A stretch of 18,267 bases of DNA, taken from Syntrophus sp. (in: bacteria). GTDB taxonomy: Bacteria; Desulfobacterota; Syntrophia; Syntrophales; UBA5619. The stretch covers positions 1-18,267 of the forward strand of contig PNOO01000021.1 in NCBI GenBank assembly GCA_013824905.1, given 5' to 3'. The notes beneath the pieces were generated by a model. The model had not been told where the DNA came from, made no database searches, and worked only from the letters and a program-made list of their open reading frames with translations. How positions within the stretch are numbered: the first letter of the stretch is position 1; every line of letters begins with the position of its first letter. A program made the position numbers and the translations under genes. Positions 1-8,296 of this stretch are shown one piece after another.

Positions 1-297
1 ATTTCGGGGTGCATGTTCGGTCTGGGTGCATTTCTGGCGGGCTTCGGAGGCGCCATGGGAGGTCCGATCTTCGGGGTTTTCCCCGGCTTGGATTTCGAGC
101 TTCTCTCACTGGGATTCGTTGTGGTAATCGTCGGGGGAAGAGGCTCTCTTCTGGGATCGGCGGTGGGAAGCATATTGGTGGGATTGGTAGACAACTTCGG
201 AAAGGCCCTTATCCCGGAACTCTCTTATTTCACATTGTTTGCCCCCATGGCGCTTGTAGTCGCTCTCAAACCCACCGGGCTCTTTGGACGAGATTAA
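1..297 (+). CDS. livH: LIV-type ABC transporter permease LivH, C-terminal part
   Basis: This is the last 98 codons of an inner-membrane permease of the branched-chain amino acid (HAAT) ABC family; the 5' end lies outside the window. The visible part is strongly hydrophobic and glycine-rich. It contains the family's conserved C-terminal stretch GGRGSLLGSAVGSILVGLVD followed by a last membrane segment and the ending KPTGLFGRD. It is followed at once by livM, livG and livF in the usual order, so it is one of the two permeases of this importer. Members of this family carry amino acids but also urea, amides and aromatic acids in different bacteria, so the substrate is open. The periplasmic binding protein (LivK) is not in the window and would be expected upstream or elsewhere. 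Confidence 0.93.
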   Translation: MSGCMFGLGAFLAGFGGAMGGPIFGVFPGLDFELLSLGFVVVIVGGRGSLLGSAVGSILVGLVDNFGKALIPELSYFTLFAPMALVVALKPTGLFGRD

Positions 298-301
298 GGA
301 T

Positions 302-1270
302 ATGATAGATCTAGTGAATTCGCGAACGAAATGGATCGGTTTGATTCTGGCTGTTTTGATCCTGCTGGTGATGCCGCCCTTTTACACATCTTATTGGGTT
401 ACACTCCTCACGCAGATGTTGATCTTTGCCATCCTGGCCATGAGTCTTGACATTCTCCTGGGATATACGGGCCTCTCATCCTTTGGTCATGCGGGTTTTT
501 TCGGAGCGGCGGGTTATGTCGTGGCGATCCTTTCCACCCGCTACAAGATGGGATTCCTCTTCTGTTTGATCAGTGGTGTTTCGCTGTCCGTCTTGATCAG
601 CCTGATTTTTGGTTTTCTCGTCGCCCATGCCACCGGGGTCTATTTCCTGATCATCACTCTGGCGCTAGGGATGTGCCTCTGGGGACTTGCCTTCCGCTGG
701 GTCTCCATGACGGACGGCGACAACGGAATCTCGGGAATTCTTAGACCCGATATCGGTCTTCCGATCGCCCTTAAAGACCCGCTGACCTTTTATTATTTCA
801 TCTTTGTTTTTTTCCTGATTGCCTTGATCCTGATGACCGTTCTCATCCGTTCCCCTTTCGGTCACAGCCTAAAGGGCGTCCGGGAGAGCGAATCCCGGAT
901 GCGGGTGCTCGGTTATCATTCCTGGCTTCATAAATATCTGGCCTATGTCGTATCGGCTGCATTCGCCGGTCTTGCAGGCGTCTTCTGGGCCTATTACAAC
1001 GGATTCATCAGCCCCTTTGACATGGACCTGAACGCATCCATTGAAATTGTCCTGATGGTTATCCTGGGTGGACCGGGAACCCTGATCGGACCCGCCCTGG
1101 GGGCAGGGATTATCGTATTTCTAAAAAATTTCATCAGCGCCTATACCCAACGTTGGCTGCTGATCCTGGGAAGCATTTACATCCTTACCATTCTCTATGC
1201 CCCACAGGGGCTCATCAACTTCCTGAAGGATTGGCTCCAAGAACGACAAAACAAGTGTAAAAAGAAGTAA
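302..1270 (+). CDS. livM: LIV-type ABC transporter permease LivM
   Basis: The 322-residue inner-membrane permease is the second subunit of the importer. It has many hydrophobic segments along its length and the LivM hallmark LLGYTGLSSFGHAGFFGAAG near residues 50-70. The C-terminal half carries the permease signature region with EIVLMVILGGPGTLIGPALG. The start is uncertain. ATG 302 lies 4 nt after the livH stop, but the AAGGA at 296-300 is too close to serve it. A TTG at 284 would overlap livH by 14 nt, and a GTG at 314 sits 13 nt after the AAGGA. All three keep the first membrane helix. The gene is in an operon with livG, 12 nt downstream. Family assignment is secure; the transported compound is not. 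Confidence 0.93.
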   Translation: MIDLVNSRTKWIGLILAVLILLVMPPFYTSYWVTLLTQMLIFAILAMSLDILLGYTGLSSFGHAGFFGAAGYVVAILSTRYKMGFLFCLISGVSLSVLISLIFGFLVAHATGVYFLIITLALGMCLWGLAFRWVSMTDGDNGISGILRPDIGLPIALKDPLTFYYFIFVFFLIALILMTVLIRSPFGHSLKGVRESESRMRVLGYHSWLHKYLAYVVSAAFAGLAGVFWAYYNGFISPFDMDLNASIEIVLMVILGGPGTLIGPALGAGIIVFLKNFISAYTQRWLLILGSIYILTILYAPQGLINFLKDWLQERQNKCKKK

Positions 1271-1282
1271 GAAAGTGAGCCT

Positions 1283-2059
1283 ATGGGATCAATGGAAAAG
1301 GGGGAGAATAAAAAGTCTGACCCGTGCCTGGTCCTAAAAGACCTCTCGATCGATTTTGGGGGGTTGAGAGCTGTCGATGGCGTCAATTTGACGATCGAAA
1401 AAGGGGAGAGGCGAGTCCTGATGGGGCCGAACGGCGCCGGGAAAACAACGCTCTTTAATCTCATCAGCGGAATCTATCCGCCAAGCAGGGGGAAAATCCT
1501 CTTTTTTGACAAAGATATCAGTCGATTTCCCATCCACCGTCGAGCCGCGCTGGGGATCGCAAGAACCTATCAGGTCACCAATCTTTTTCGATGCCTGACC
1601 GTTACGGAAAATATTCTGATGGCATGCCAGGCGTTGGAATGGACAAAGTTCGTTATGTTCAAACCCCTTTCCTCCTATCGCCGCCATAGGGATCACTGCG
1701 ACACTGTATTAAAAGAATTCGATCTTTGGGAAAAACGGTCAGAGCTTGTGAAGAATCTCTCTCACGGGGATCAGAGGCGGATTGAGGTGGCGATGGTTCT
1801 TGCCGAAAAGCCAAAACTGCTTCTTCTTGATGAACCGGCAGCCGGTCTTTCTTCCTCGGAAACTCAAGACCTGACCCTGCTGCTGAAAAAACTCGATCCA
1901 TCGATCACCATTGTGTTGATCGAGCACGATCTTGACGTTGCCTTTGAATTCGCCGAAAAGATCACCGTTCTTTATCAAGGGAAGTTCCTGACGGAAGGGA
2001 CGAAGGAAGAAATCAGGAACAATTCGACCGTGCATGAGATCTATTTGGGTTCGGAGTAA
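1283..2059 (+). CDS. livG: LIV-type ABC transporter ATP-binding protein LivG
   Basis: This 258-residue cytoplasmic ATPase subunit powers the importer. Visible motifs are Walker A GPNGAGKTT (48-56), a Q-loop glutamine in RTYQVTN (Q97), the ABC signature LSHGDQRR (159-166), Walker B LLLLDEP (179-185) and the switch histidine in EHD (H215). The long insert between Q-loop and signature and the LSHGDQR form of the signature are typical of LivG, in contrast to LSGGEQQ in LivF. The start at ATG 1283 lies 12 nt after livM; an in-frame ATG at 1292 is possible. The first 13 or so residues are charged and precede the normal ABC fold. Function is clear at family level; the substrate is unknown. Confidence 0.94.
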   Translation: MGSMEKGENKKSDPCLVLKDLSIDFGGLRAVDGVNLTIEKGERRVLMGPNGAGKTTLFNLISGIYPPSRGKILFFDKDISRFPIHRRAALGIARTYQVTNLFRCLTVTENILMACQALEWTKFVMFKPLSSYRRHRDHCDTVLKEFDLWEKRSELVKNLSHGDQRRIEVAMVLAEKPKLLLLDEPAAGLSSSETQDLTLLLKKLDPSITIVLIEHDLDVAFEFAEKITVLYQGKFLTEGTKEEIRNNSTVHEIYLGSE

Positions 2060-2065
2060 GTTGTT

Positions 2066-2761
2066 ATGCTCAAAATTGTCGATATTCATACCTATTATGG
2101 CGACAGCTATATCCTCCAAGGGGTGAGTCTGGAGGTGAAGAAAGGAACGGTGGTTGCCCTTCTGGGGCGCAATGGGGTGGGAAAGACCACCCTAATTCGA
2201 TCCATTGTCGGGTTCACCCCGGCAAGGAGGGGCGCGATTCTCCTCAACGGCAAGGACATCACCCACATGGACTCCTATAAAATCATTCAATTGGGGATGG
2301 GTCTTGTGCCTCAGGGTCGGCGGGTCTTTCCTTCGCTCACGGTGAGGGAAAATCTGGCCATTGCCGAGCGTTGTTCCACCGAGCGGGGTTGGAATTTTGA
2401 TAAAATCTATGCCCTGTTTCCCCGCCTCGAGGAACGCCGCGACCAGAGGGCCAAGACCCTCAGCGGCGGGGAACAGCAGATGCTGGCCATTTCCAGGGCT
2501 TTGATATCCAATCCGCTGTTCCTGCTCATGGACGAACCCACGGAAGGATTGGCCCCTGTATTGGTGCGCGAGGTGGGAGACGCCATCCTGCGTCTGAAAG
2601 AAGAGGGTTTGTCCATTTTCCTGGTAGAGCAAAATCTCTCGTTTGCCAGGAGATTTGCCGATTATGTCCATTTGATGAGCAAGGGGACAATCGTGTACTC
2701 ATCAACCCCGGAGCAGCTTTGGGAGGACCAGGAAGCGAAGCATCGTTACCTGGGAGTTTGA
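2066..2761 (+). CDS. livF: LIV-type ABC transporter ATP-binding protein LivF
   Basis: The second ATPase subunit (231 residues, normal length) pairs with LivG at the membrane. Walker A is GRNGVGKTT (34-42), the Q-loop lies in VPQGRRVFPSLTV (81-93), the signature is LSGGEQQ (132-138), Walker B is LFLLMDEP (151-158) and the H-loop position carries the LivF-typical VEQN (187-190), with Gln where most ABC ATPases have His. A GGAG at 2053-2056, partly inside the end of livG, gives a 9-nt spacing to ATG 2066, and only 6 nt separate the two genes. This completes a livHMGF set. The next gene, an SDR, starts 29 nt later on the same strand, so transporter and catabolic genes probably share a transcript. 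Confidence 0.94.
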   Translation: MLKIVDIHTYYGDSYILQGVSLEVKKGTVVALLGRNGVGKTTLIRSIVGFTPARRGAILLNGKDITHMDSYKIIQLGMGLVPQGRRVFPSLTVRENLAIAERCSTERGWNFDKIYALFPRLEERRDQRAKTLSGGEQQMLAISRALISNPLFLLMDEPTEGLAPVLVREVGDAILRLKEEGLSIFLVEQNLSFARRFADYVHLMSKGTIVYSSTPEQLWEDQEAKHRYLGV

Positions 2762-2790
2762 CAAAAGAAGGGATCAACAGGAGGATAATT

Positions 2791-3552
2791 ATGACGGACT
2801 TGTTTTCTTTGAAAGGGAAAGTGGCCATAGTGACGGGCGCCGCTCAGGGGATCGGAAGGGAAATCGCCCTGGGTTATGCCCAATATGGAGCAGACATCGT
2901 GGCGGTCGATCTCAACGACGAGGGGCTGCAATCCCTCAAAACCGAAATCGAGGCCCAGAATCGACGTTGCCTGATTCTTAAAGTCGACTTGGGTCAGATA
3001 GCCCAAATTGAGCAAATGGTTGAAAAAGCGGTTAAAGAAATGGGAAGGATCGATATCCTGGCCAACATTGCCGGCGTGAATGTCCACAAGGCGGCTGAAG
3101 AAATGACCGAACAGGACTGGGACTTCGTCCAGGACATCAATCTGAAGGCCCTGTTCTTTTGCTGTCAGGCGGTGGGTAAGGTCATGTTGCGACAGGGAAG
3201 CGGCAGGATCATCAATATGAGCTCTTCTTTCGGAATAGTGGGCTTCGGCGGAAGAACCGCATACGCATCGAGCAAGGCCGCCGTTTCCAATCTGACCAAG
3301 ACCCTTGCGTTGGAGTGGTCCGCAAGGGGCATTCAGGTCAATGCCATTGCCCCCGGTCCCGTCTGGACGGAAGCCCGACACGACCTGTTCTCCAATCCCG
3401 AGTTTTATGCCAATCTGGTGAAAAAAGTTCCGATGAACAGAACGGCCAAGCCTGCTGAGATTGTCGGCCCGGCGATCTTTCTGGCCAGCGAAGCCTCCAG
3501 TTTTGTGACGGGGGAGACGCTCCTGGTGGATGGCGGGTTTTGCGCTCAGTAG
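2791..3552 (+). CDS. short-chain dehydrogenase/reductase (classical SDR)
   Basis: This 253-residue NAD(P)-dependent oxidoreductase probably interconverts an alcohol and a carbonyl group. It has the full set of classical SDR motifs: TGAAQGIG (15-22) for cofactor binding, an acidic residue D40 at the end of the second strand that favours NAD(H), ANIAG (91-95) in place of NNAG, N117, catalytic serines at 144-146, YASSK (Y158, K162), and the PGPVWTEA loop (188-195). The C-terminus GETLLVDGGF is typical of the FabG/3-hydroxyacyl group. ATG 2791 was chosen because AGGAGG lies just upstream; the frame is open earlier but runs into livF. Position between an importer and an aldehyde oxidoreductase suggests it makes the aldehyde or ketone handled next. 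Substrate cannot be predicted; a FabG-like role is less likely in this setting. Confidence 0.92.
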   Translation: MTDLFSLKGKVAIVTGAAQGIGREIALGYAQYGADIVAVDLNDEGLQSLKTEIEAQNRRCLILKVDLGQIAQIEQMVEKAVKEMGRIDILANIAGVNVHKAAEEMTEQDWDFVQDINLKALFFCCQAVGKVMLRQGSGRIINMSSSFGIVGFGGRTAYASSKAAVSNLTKTLALEWSARGIQVNAIAPGPVWTEARHDLFSNPEFYANLVKKVPMNRTAKPAEIVGPAIFLASEASSFVTGETLLVDGGFCAQ

Positions 3553-3559
3553 TCATACA

Positions 3560-3748
3560 GAGGTGATCCATGAAAGACGGCTTCGTAAAAAATCCGGATG
3601 CTGCGTTGCGCTTAATCCTTCGTCATTGCGGCGTACGCCAAAAAGTACGCCTCACTCCTCAGGACTCGCGCGCCTTGCCTGCGGCCTTTTTACGAAGCCG
3701 TCCAATTTTCACAACGTTTAATACTTTTTACGAGGTCGTCATGAAAGG
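3560..3748 (+). repeat. near-duplicate RBS-ATG contexts flanking the palindromic element
   Basis: GAGGTGATCCATGAAAG (3560-3576) precedes the palindromic element and GAGGTCGTCATGAAAG (3732-3747) follows it. Both contain a plausible ribosome binding site and an ATG in the same reading frame, 171 nt apart, with no stop between. In addition, TTTTTACGAGGTCGTC (3725-3740) matches the element's right end TTTTTACGAAGCCGTC at 14 of 16 positions and abuts the second ATG. This could be a diverged target duplication around an insertion, or a decayed second copy of the repeat end that now supplies the ribosome binding site. The observation is direct; the history is inferred. Confidence 0.6.
3576..3702. 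repeat. 127-bp palindromic repeat element (REP/MITE-like)
   Basis: The element starts with GACGGCTTCGTAAAAA (3576-3591) and ends with its exact 16-bp reverse complement (3687-3702). Inside is a second inverted repeat, GGCGTAC/GTACGCC (3630-3636 and 3645-3651), around an 8-nt A-rich loop at the centre, and the two halves show further partial complementarity, so the whole can fold as one long imperfect hairpin. It encodes no transposase. I associate similar elements, with TTTTTACGAAGCCGTC-type ends, with deltaproteobacterial genomes, but this is from memory and copy number cannot be checked here. It sits between the SDR stop and the oxidoreductase start. A hairpin there could weaken read-through or protect mRNA ends. 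Confidence 0.85.
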
Positions 3749-5579
3749 GATATGCGGAAAGTTGCTGGATATTGATCTGGCTTCCGGAAAGACCAAGGAA
3801 ATCGGCATTCCCGTCGAAACGGCCAGGAGATATCTGGGAGGTAGAGGACTTGGGGCGAGGTTGCTGTTTGACTTATTGCCCGCGAAAACGGACCCCCTTT
3901 CCCCGGACAATATCCTGATCTTTCTTACGGGTCCTTTTACCGGTTCGATGGCGCCGGGTTCATCCAAATTTGTCGTGGTGACAAAGTCGCCACTTACCCA
4001 GGGATGGTGCGACAGCTATTCCAGCGGCAGGATATCGCTTGAGATCAAAAAGGCGGGTTATGACGGTCTCGTGATCAGGGGAAGATCGAACCACCCCTGC
4101 TATCTGCAGATCGGCGATAAGGGCGTCGAGATTCGGGAAGCCGATCGGATCTGGGGAAAGGACAGTTTCGCGGCGGAGAAAACCCTCAAAGGTCTCGAGG
4201 GAAATGCCTCCGCGGGTGTGTCCTCTATCGGTCCGGCAGGTGAAAACCTCTGCAGTTACGCCTGTATCAACAGTGATTTCTATCGCCAGGCCGCGCGATG
4301 CGGTGTCGGAACCGTCATGGGATCCAAAAGGCTCAAGGCGATCGTGGCCAAGGGAAGCAAAAATTGCGAGTTCCACGATCACAAAAAGGTGGTTGAGCTC
4401 AACAGGGCAAACTACGAGCGCGCCAAGGTCAGCCAGGTCTTTCAGGCCCGGTCGAAATATGGAACGCCCCTCACATTGAATTTTACGCATACGGGCGGAA
4501 TCCTTCCTACGAAGAATTTCCAATTCGGGACTTGGGAGAAGGCCTTGGGGAAAATCGATTCGGTGGGCGTCTATAAGAGCGTCAAGTCCCATCGCTCCTG
4601 CCAGTCTTGTTTTGTTCACTGTAGCTTGATCACCGAGGCCGCCGAGGGCAAATACAAGGGGACCACACTGGAGGGTCCGGAATACGAGACTCTTGGCATG
4701 TTCGGGTCCAACCTCCTGATCGATTCCCTCCCCACCATCATCCAGGCCAATGTATTGTGCGATAAATTGGGTCTGGATACGATATCAGCCGGGAATGTCA
4801 TCGGATTCGCTATGGAATGTTTTGAAAAGGGGCTTCTCACCGCAGGACAGATGGACGGGTTGGAGCTGAACTTCGGGGATGACGAAGCCTGTCTTGCCGC
4901 CATCGAAATGATTGTCCATCGCCGAGGGTTCGGAGATATCCTGGCAAAGGGCGTCAGGGAGGCGGCCCGTCAGATCGGAGGTGGTTCCGATCGCTTCGCC
5001 ATGCAGGTCAAAGGATTGGAATTCCCCGCCTATGACCCGCGAGGCGCCTTCGGCTCCGGTCTTTCCTATGCCGTTTCTCCGCGGGGCGCCTGTCACCGCA
5101 GGGCCTGGCCGCCGGCAAAAGAGATCCTCGGAGGTTATCCCCCCTATACCATCGAAGGGAAAGGGGAAATGATCAGCGATCTGTATGCAGAAAATTGTAT
5201 TTTTCACTCCCTGCTGGTCTGTGATATGCCGGCCAAGTTCATCCCCCTGACCCTCGACGATTATGCAAACTACTTTGAGGCAATCACAGGCGAGGCGATT
5301 TCACGAAGGGATTTTCAGGTCATGGCCGGGAGAACCGAGACCTTGATCCGGATGTTCAACAATCGGGAAGGATTTACAAGGGAGGATGACAACCTCCCCT
5401 ATAGAACCCTCCGGGAGCCTCTGCCGGACGGCCCGGGCAAAGGGCAATGTATAGGAGATGAGAATCTCCAGCGCATGATCGATGATTTTTATTCTTGTCA
5501 AGGATGGGATTCGGCAGGCATCCCGACTGAAGGCACCCTTAAGAAGTACGGTCTGACGGACGAAGAGATCAAATGGTGA
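3741..5579 (+). CDS. aldehyde:ferredoxin oxidoreductase family protein (tungsten enzyme)
   Basis: This cytoplasmic enzyme interconverts an aldehyde and a carboxylic acid with ferredoxin, using a tungsten (or molybdenum) bis-pterin cofactor and one [4Fe-4S] cluster. The length of 612 residues fits the family. The N-terminus MKGICGKLLDIDL and RYLGGRGLGARLL (30-42) are family hallmarks. The cluster cysteines are C287-x2-C290-x3-C294 and C494, nearly the same numbering as in the Pyrococcus furiosus enzyme. EGPEYET (311-317), GLEFPAYDPRGAFG (425-438) and H452 lie in the expected cofactor and active-site region. ATG 3741 matches the family start; ATG 3570 is in the same frame with a good RBS and would add 57 residues read from the palindromic repeat. 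A MoaD-like gene follows after 12 nt. The aldehyde is unknown. The reaction could also run towards acid reduction. Confidence 0.94.
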   Translation: MKGICGKLLDIDLASGKTKEIGIPVETARRYLGGRGLGARLLFDLLPAKTDPLSPDNILIFLTGPFTGSMAPGSSKFVVVTKSPLTQGWCDSYSSGRISLEIKKAGYDGLVIRGRSNHPCYLQIGDKGVEIREADRIWGKDSFAAEKTLKGLEGNASAGVSSIGPAGENLCSYACINSDFYRQAARCGVGTVMGSKRLKAIVAKGSKNCEFHDHKKVVELNRANYERAKVSQVFQARSKYGTPLTLNFTHTGGILPTKNFQFGTWEKALGKIDSVGVYKSVKSHRSCQSCFVHCSLITEAAEGKYKGTTLEGPEYETLGMFGSNLLIDSLPTIIQANVLCDKLGLDTISAGNVIGFAMECFEKGLLTAGQMDGLELNFGDDEACLAAIEMIVHRRGFGDILAKGVREAARQIGGGSDRFAMQVKGLEFPAYDPRGAFGSGLSYAVSPRGACHRRAWPPAKEILGGYPPYTIEGKGEMISDLYAENCIFHSLLVCDMPAKFIPLTLDDYANYFEAITGEAISRRDFQVMAGRTETLIRMFNNREGFTREDDNLPYRTLREPLPDGPGKGQCIGDENLQRMIDDFYSCQGWDSAGIPTEGTLKKYGLTDEEIKW

Positions 5580-5591
5580 GGGGTCGAGCCG

Positions 5592-5864
5592 ATGAAAGTC
5601 ATTATCAACATCATTGGCGTCGAGGTCAAGATGAAGCAGGAGACTCTGGTCGAACCGGTATCTCCTGCTCTGAAAGATGTATTGAGAACTTTAAAAGATC
5701 AAGATGAAGGACAGTTAGAACGGTTTATCCATGAAGACCTCTCTCCCGTCGATTGTTCCGTCATCTTGGTGAACGGGAGAAACATCCTATCCCTGGATGG
5801 ATGGAAAACACTCATTCATGATGGAGATGAACTCACGTTTATGGTCCCTGTTGCAGGTGGTTGA
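5592..5864 (+). CDS. MoaD/ThiS-like ubiquitin-fold sulfur carrier
   Basis: This 90-residue protein has the small beta-grasp pattern of MoaD/ThiS proteins and ends in the diagnostic di-glycine tail (VPVAGG). In MoaD the last glycine is adenylated and then thiocarboxylated by MoeB-like enzymes to deliver sulfur to molybdopterin. An LxxGxxI/V-type stretch (VNGRNILSLDG, about 59-69) and the HDGDELTFMVPVAGG ending (76-90) fit the family. A GAGGGG precedes ATG 5592, 12 nt after the oxidoreductase stop, so the two are almost certainly co-transcribed. MoaD-like genes beside aldehyde:ferredoxin oxidoreductase genes are common, and a dedicated role in making or loading the tungsten pterin for the neighbour is the obvious reading. 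No other moa/moe gene is in the window. Confidence 0.87.
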   Translation: MKVIINIIGVEVKMKQETLVEPVSPALKDVLRTLKDQDEGQLERFIHEDLSPVDCSVILVNGRNILSLDGWKTLIHDGDELTFMVPVAGG

Positions 5865-5870
5865 ACTCAA

Positions 5871-7160
5871 TTGAAAGCAAAGACTGGAGCATCAGGGTTG
5901 GCAGTCACTCCAGGTATCCCTGTAGGCCGTTACCGTTATCTGGTCGTCGCTGTGATCTGGCTGGCCTTTTTCTTTGGCGGCTTTGACAGGGCGGCCATTT
6001 CTCTGTTGCTTACGGACCCTGGGTTTCTTCAGGAGATGGGGCTGGAAGGAAGTCCTGAAAAACAGGGGCTGCTGATGACTTTTCTTCTCCTGCCCTATGC
6101 CCTCTCGAATATATTCCTTGGACCAACGGCAGATCGCTGGGGACCGAGGAAGGTTATGACGCTGATGACCGGGTTCTGGTCGATTGCCGCGATCTGGATG
6201 GGTGCAATAGGCACCTACTTTCTAATGCTGGTTGGCCGGGTGGTGCGGGGGGCCGCCGAGGGACCACTCTTCCCGGTAGCGAACCGCTACATCCGCTTCT
6301 GGTTCCCGCCATCGGAACGGGGAGGCGCCAACGCCATCTGGACCAGCGGGCAGCGTGTGGGGATGACCCTTGCCGTACCTCTGTTGTCGTTGGCTATAGG
6401 GATGTGGGGTTGGCGGTCTGCCTTATTTCTGCAAGCGTTCTTTGTCCTGATATTGGTCGTACCCTCCGTTTGGTTACTGACCGCCGACGCTCCGGAAGAC
6501 ATGATTGGTATTGGAGCAACGGAACGAGACTACATCATTGAGGGCCGTACAACCGAGAAGGGCAACAGGGATGGAGAAAGAGGGGAGCTGTCCGGCCTTC
6601 TCCACAACTACCGCTTTTGGTTGATGGTGACGTATCACTTTGCCGTTCTCGCTTCCTTCTCGGGACTGACCACATGGCTGCCCAAATATTTAAGGGAAGC
6701 GCGGGGGTTTGATATGGGACAGATGGTTCTGTTTGCCTCGCTTCCTTATCTGGGATCTTTCCTTTCGTCCCTGGTGTTCGGCTTCTTGTCCGACCGTATC
6801 GGCAATCGCGCCGGGCTTTGCACGCTGAGCTTGGCAGGCGCAGCAGTCTCCATCGGAATTGCTGCCCTGGTAGACAATCCGGTTGTGAGCGCCCTACTGA
6901 TGATGTTGGGAATGATCATGTGGGGAATTGGACCGCCCATTTATTACGCCATTATGCAACGCATCGTCCCTGGCCCCATAATGGCTACAGGAATCGGTAT
7001 CGACAATGGGCTGGCCAACTTTGGAGCGGCTATGGCCCCGGCAGTCGTCGGTTTCCTGATTGCTGCCACTGGTTCCTACCTTTCCGGATTGCTCTTCCTG
7101 GCGGTGCTGGGGTTGATTGGGGCTACAGGAGCTGCTGTCCTGGCCATACAGAGATACTGA
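5871..7160 (+). CDS. MFS transporter, possibly organic-anion type
   Basis: This 429-residue inner-membrane protein has about twelve hydrophobic segments in two halves split by a charged loop (about 205-245). The loop 2-3 motif is GPTADRWGPRKVM (84-96) and its second-half counterpart is GFLSDRIGNRAGL (304-316). FGGFDRAAISLLLTD in the first helix (35-49) and RVVRGAAEGPLFPVANRYI (123-141) resemble the anion:cation symporter (ACS) group, which carries hexuronates, phthalate-like and other carboxylates; this subgroup call is tentative. The start is TTG 5871, 6 nt after the MoaD-like gene, because the first in-frame ATG would remove the first membrane helix. It likely moves the substrate or a product of the neighbouring enzymes. 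Having both an ABC and an MFS carrier suggests two compounds or import plus export. Confidence 0.9.
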   Translation: MKAKTGASGLAVTPGIPVGRYRYLVVAVIWLAFFFGGFDRAAISLLLTDPGFLQEMGLEGSPEKQGLLMTFLLLPYALSNIFLGPTADRWGPRKVMTLMTGFWSIAAIWMGAIGTYFLMLVGRVVRGAAEGPLFPVANRYIRFWFPPSERGGANAIWTSGQRVGMTLAVPLLSLAIGMWGWRSALFLQAFFVLILVVPSVWLLTADAPEDMIGIGATERDYIIEGRTTEKGNRDGERGELSGLLHNYRFWLMVTYHFAVLASFSGLTTWLPKYLREARGFDMGQMVLFASLPYLGSFLSSLVFGFLSDRIGNRAGLCTLSLAGAAVSIGIAALVDNPVVSALLMMLGMIMWGIGPPIYYAIMQRIVPGPIMATGIGIDNGLANFGAAMAPAVVGFLIAATGSYLSGLLFLAVLGLIGATGAAVLAIQRY

Positions 7161-7175
7161 ATATGAGGAGGATTC

Positions 7176-8186
7176 ATGAAACACGTTGCCATAGATATTC
7201 ATACCCATGTGGAGTTTGAAGGGACACAGACGTTTGTCAAAAAACAATACACCGATGAAGAGATCTTCTCCCGATTCGTCGTCGCTACGATGGGACCCCG
7301 TTCCGCCCAGATCAACAAGGGTCTTATGCCCGCGCTTCGTGAGCCCTTAAGAGACATTCGAAGGAAGGTAAACGACATGGACGAAAGAAAACTCGCTTTC
7401 TCCATTCTCTCTGCCACCCCTTTTGCCTTCTTTTACGAGATTGAAGAATCTCCGGCCATTGAATTGGCCCGGTACCAGAACGATCAGCTTGCTGAGATAG
7501 TGAAAAAACATCCCGGTTCCTTTGCCGCTATGGCCACCCTGCCTCTTCAGGCTCCCGATGCGGCGCTCAAAGAGCTGGATCGGGCGATCAACGAGCTGGG
7601 TCTCCGAGGGATAGAGATCGGTTCCCATGTCGGAGACAGGGAATTGGGGGATAGGGTCTTCTGGCCTATCTATGAGTTTCTCGAAAAGCATGGACTGCCG
7701 ATGTTCATTCATCCTCACCACGTTGCAGGAATGGACCGCCTGCAGGAATTCTATCTGAGCAACCTGATCGGTAATCCTCTCGATACGACCATCGCCTCGG
7801 CAAATTTAATTTTCAGCGGTGTGTTTGAGAAGTATCCGGGCCTCAAGGTGATCCTGGCTCATGGGGGTGGACAGCTCCCTTACATATTTGGGAGACTCGA
7901 GCATGGGTATCGGGTTCGGCCTGAATGCAATGACCATGTCCATAAATCTCCCCGTCAATTCCTGGGAAATTTCTACTTCGATATCATTACGCACAGCGAC
8001 GAAGCCCTCCATTATCTGATCTCTCTCGTCGGAAGCCAACATGTTCTTCTTGGAACCGACTACCCGTATGATATGGGAGAGAATCATCCGGTGGAGACGG
8101 TTCTGAGAGTCTCCGGAATCACTGAATCCGATCGCCGGAAGATCATTCGGGACAATGCAGTGGTTCTGTTCAAGTTGGACATGTAA
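7176..8186 (+). CDS. ACMSD-like amidohydrolase-family decarboxylase/hydrolase
   Basis: This 336-residue cytoplasmic TIM-barrel metalloenzyme belongs to the amidohydrolase-2 family, which includes 2-amino-3-carboxymuconate-6-semialdehyde decarboxylase (ACMSD), gamma-resorcylate decarboxylase and 4-oxalomesaconate hydratase-like enzymes. Ligands and catalytic residues line up well with ACMSD: H9 and H11 in DIHTH, H179 in MFIHPHH, H229 in LAHGGG and D295 in GTDYPYD. The family uses one Zn (or Mn) ion to remove CO2 non-oxidatively or to hydrolyse a bond. GAGGAGG precedes ATG 7176, 15 nt after the MFS gene. Presence in this cluster suggests a carboxylated aromatic, muconate-like or cyclic intermediate. 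Which of the family reactions it performs cannot be decided from the sequence. Confidence 0.9.
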   Translation: MKHVAIDIHTHVEFEGTQTFVKKQYTDEEIFSRFVVATMGPRSAQINKGLMPALREPLRDIRRKVNDMDERKLAFSILSATPFAFFYEIEESPAIELARYQNDQLAEIVKKHPGSFAAMATLPLQAPDAALKELDRAINELGLRGIEIGSHVGDRELGDRVFWPIYEFLEKHGLPMFIHPHHVAGMDRLQEFYLSNLIGNPLDTTIASANLIFSGVFEKYPGLKVILAHGGGQLPYIFGRLEHGYRVRPECNDHVHKSPRQFLGNFYFDIITHSDEALHYLISLVGSQHVLLGTDYPYDMGENHPVETVLRVSGITESDRRKIIRDNAVVLFKLDM

Positions 8187-8296
8187 AATCTTTTTCATCC
8201 TGCGTTCTATTTCGCGATGGGTAAGATGCGAACGGGCGCTGTGGGGCGGAGTGAATAAGGGATTTATCCTCATTTCATAAGCAGGGAGGAGCAGAT

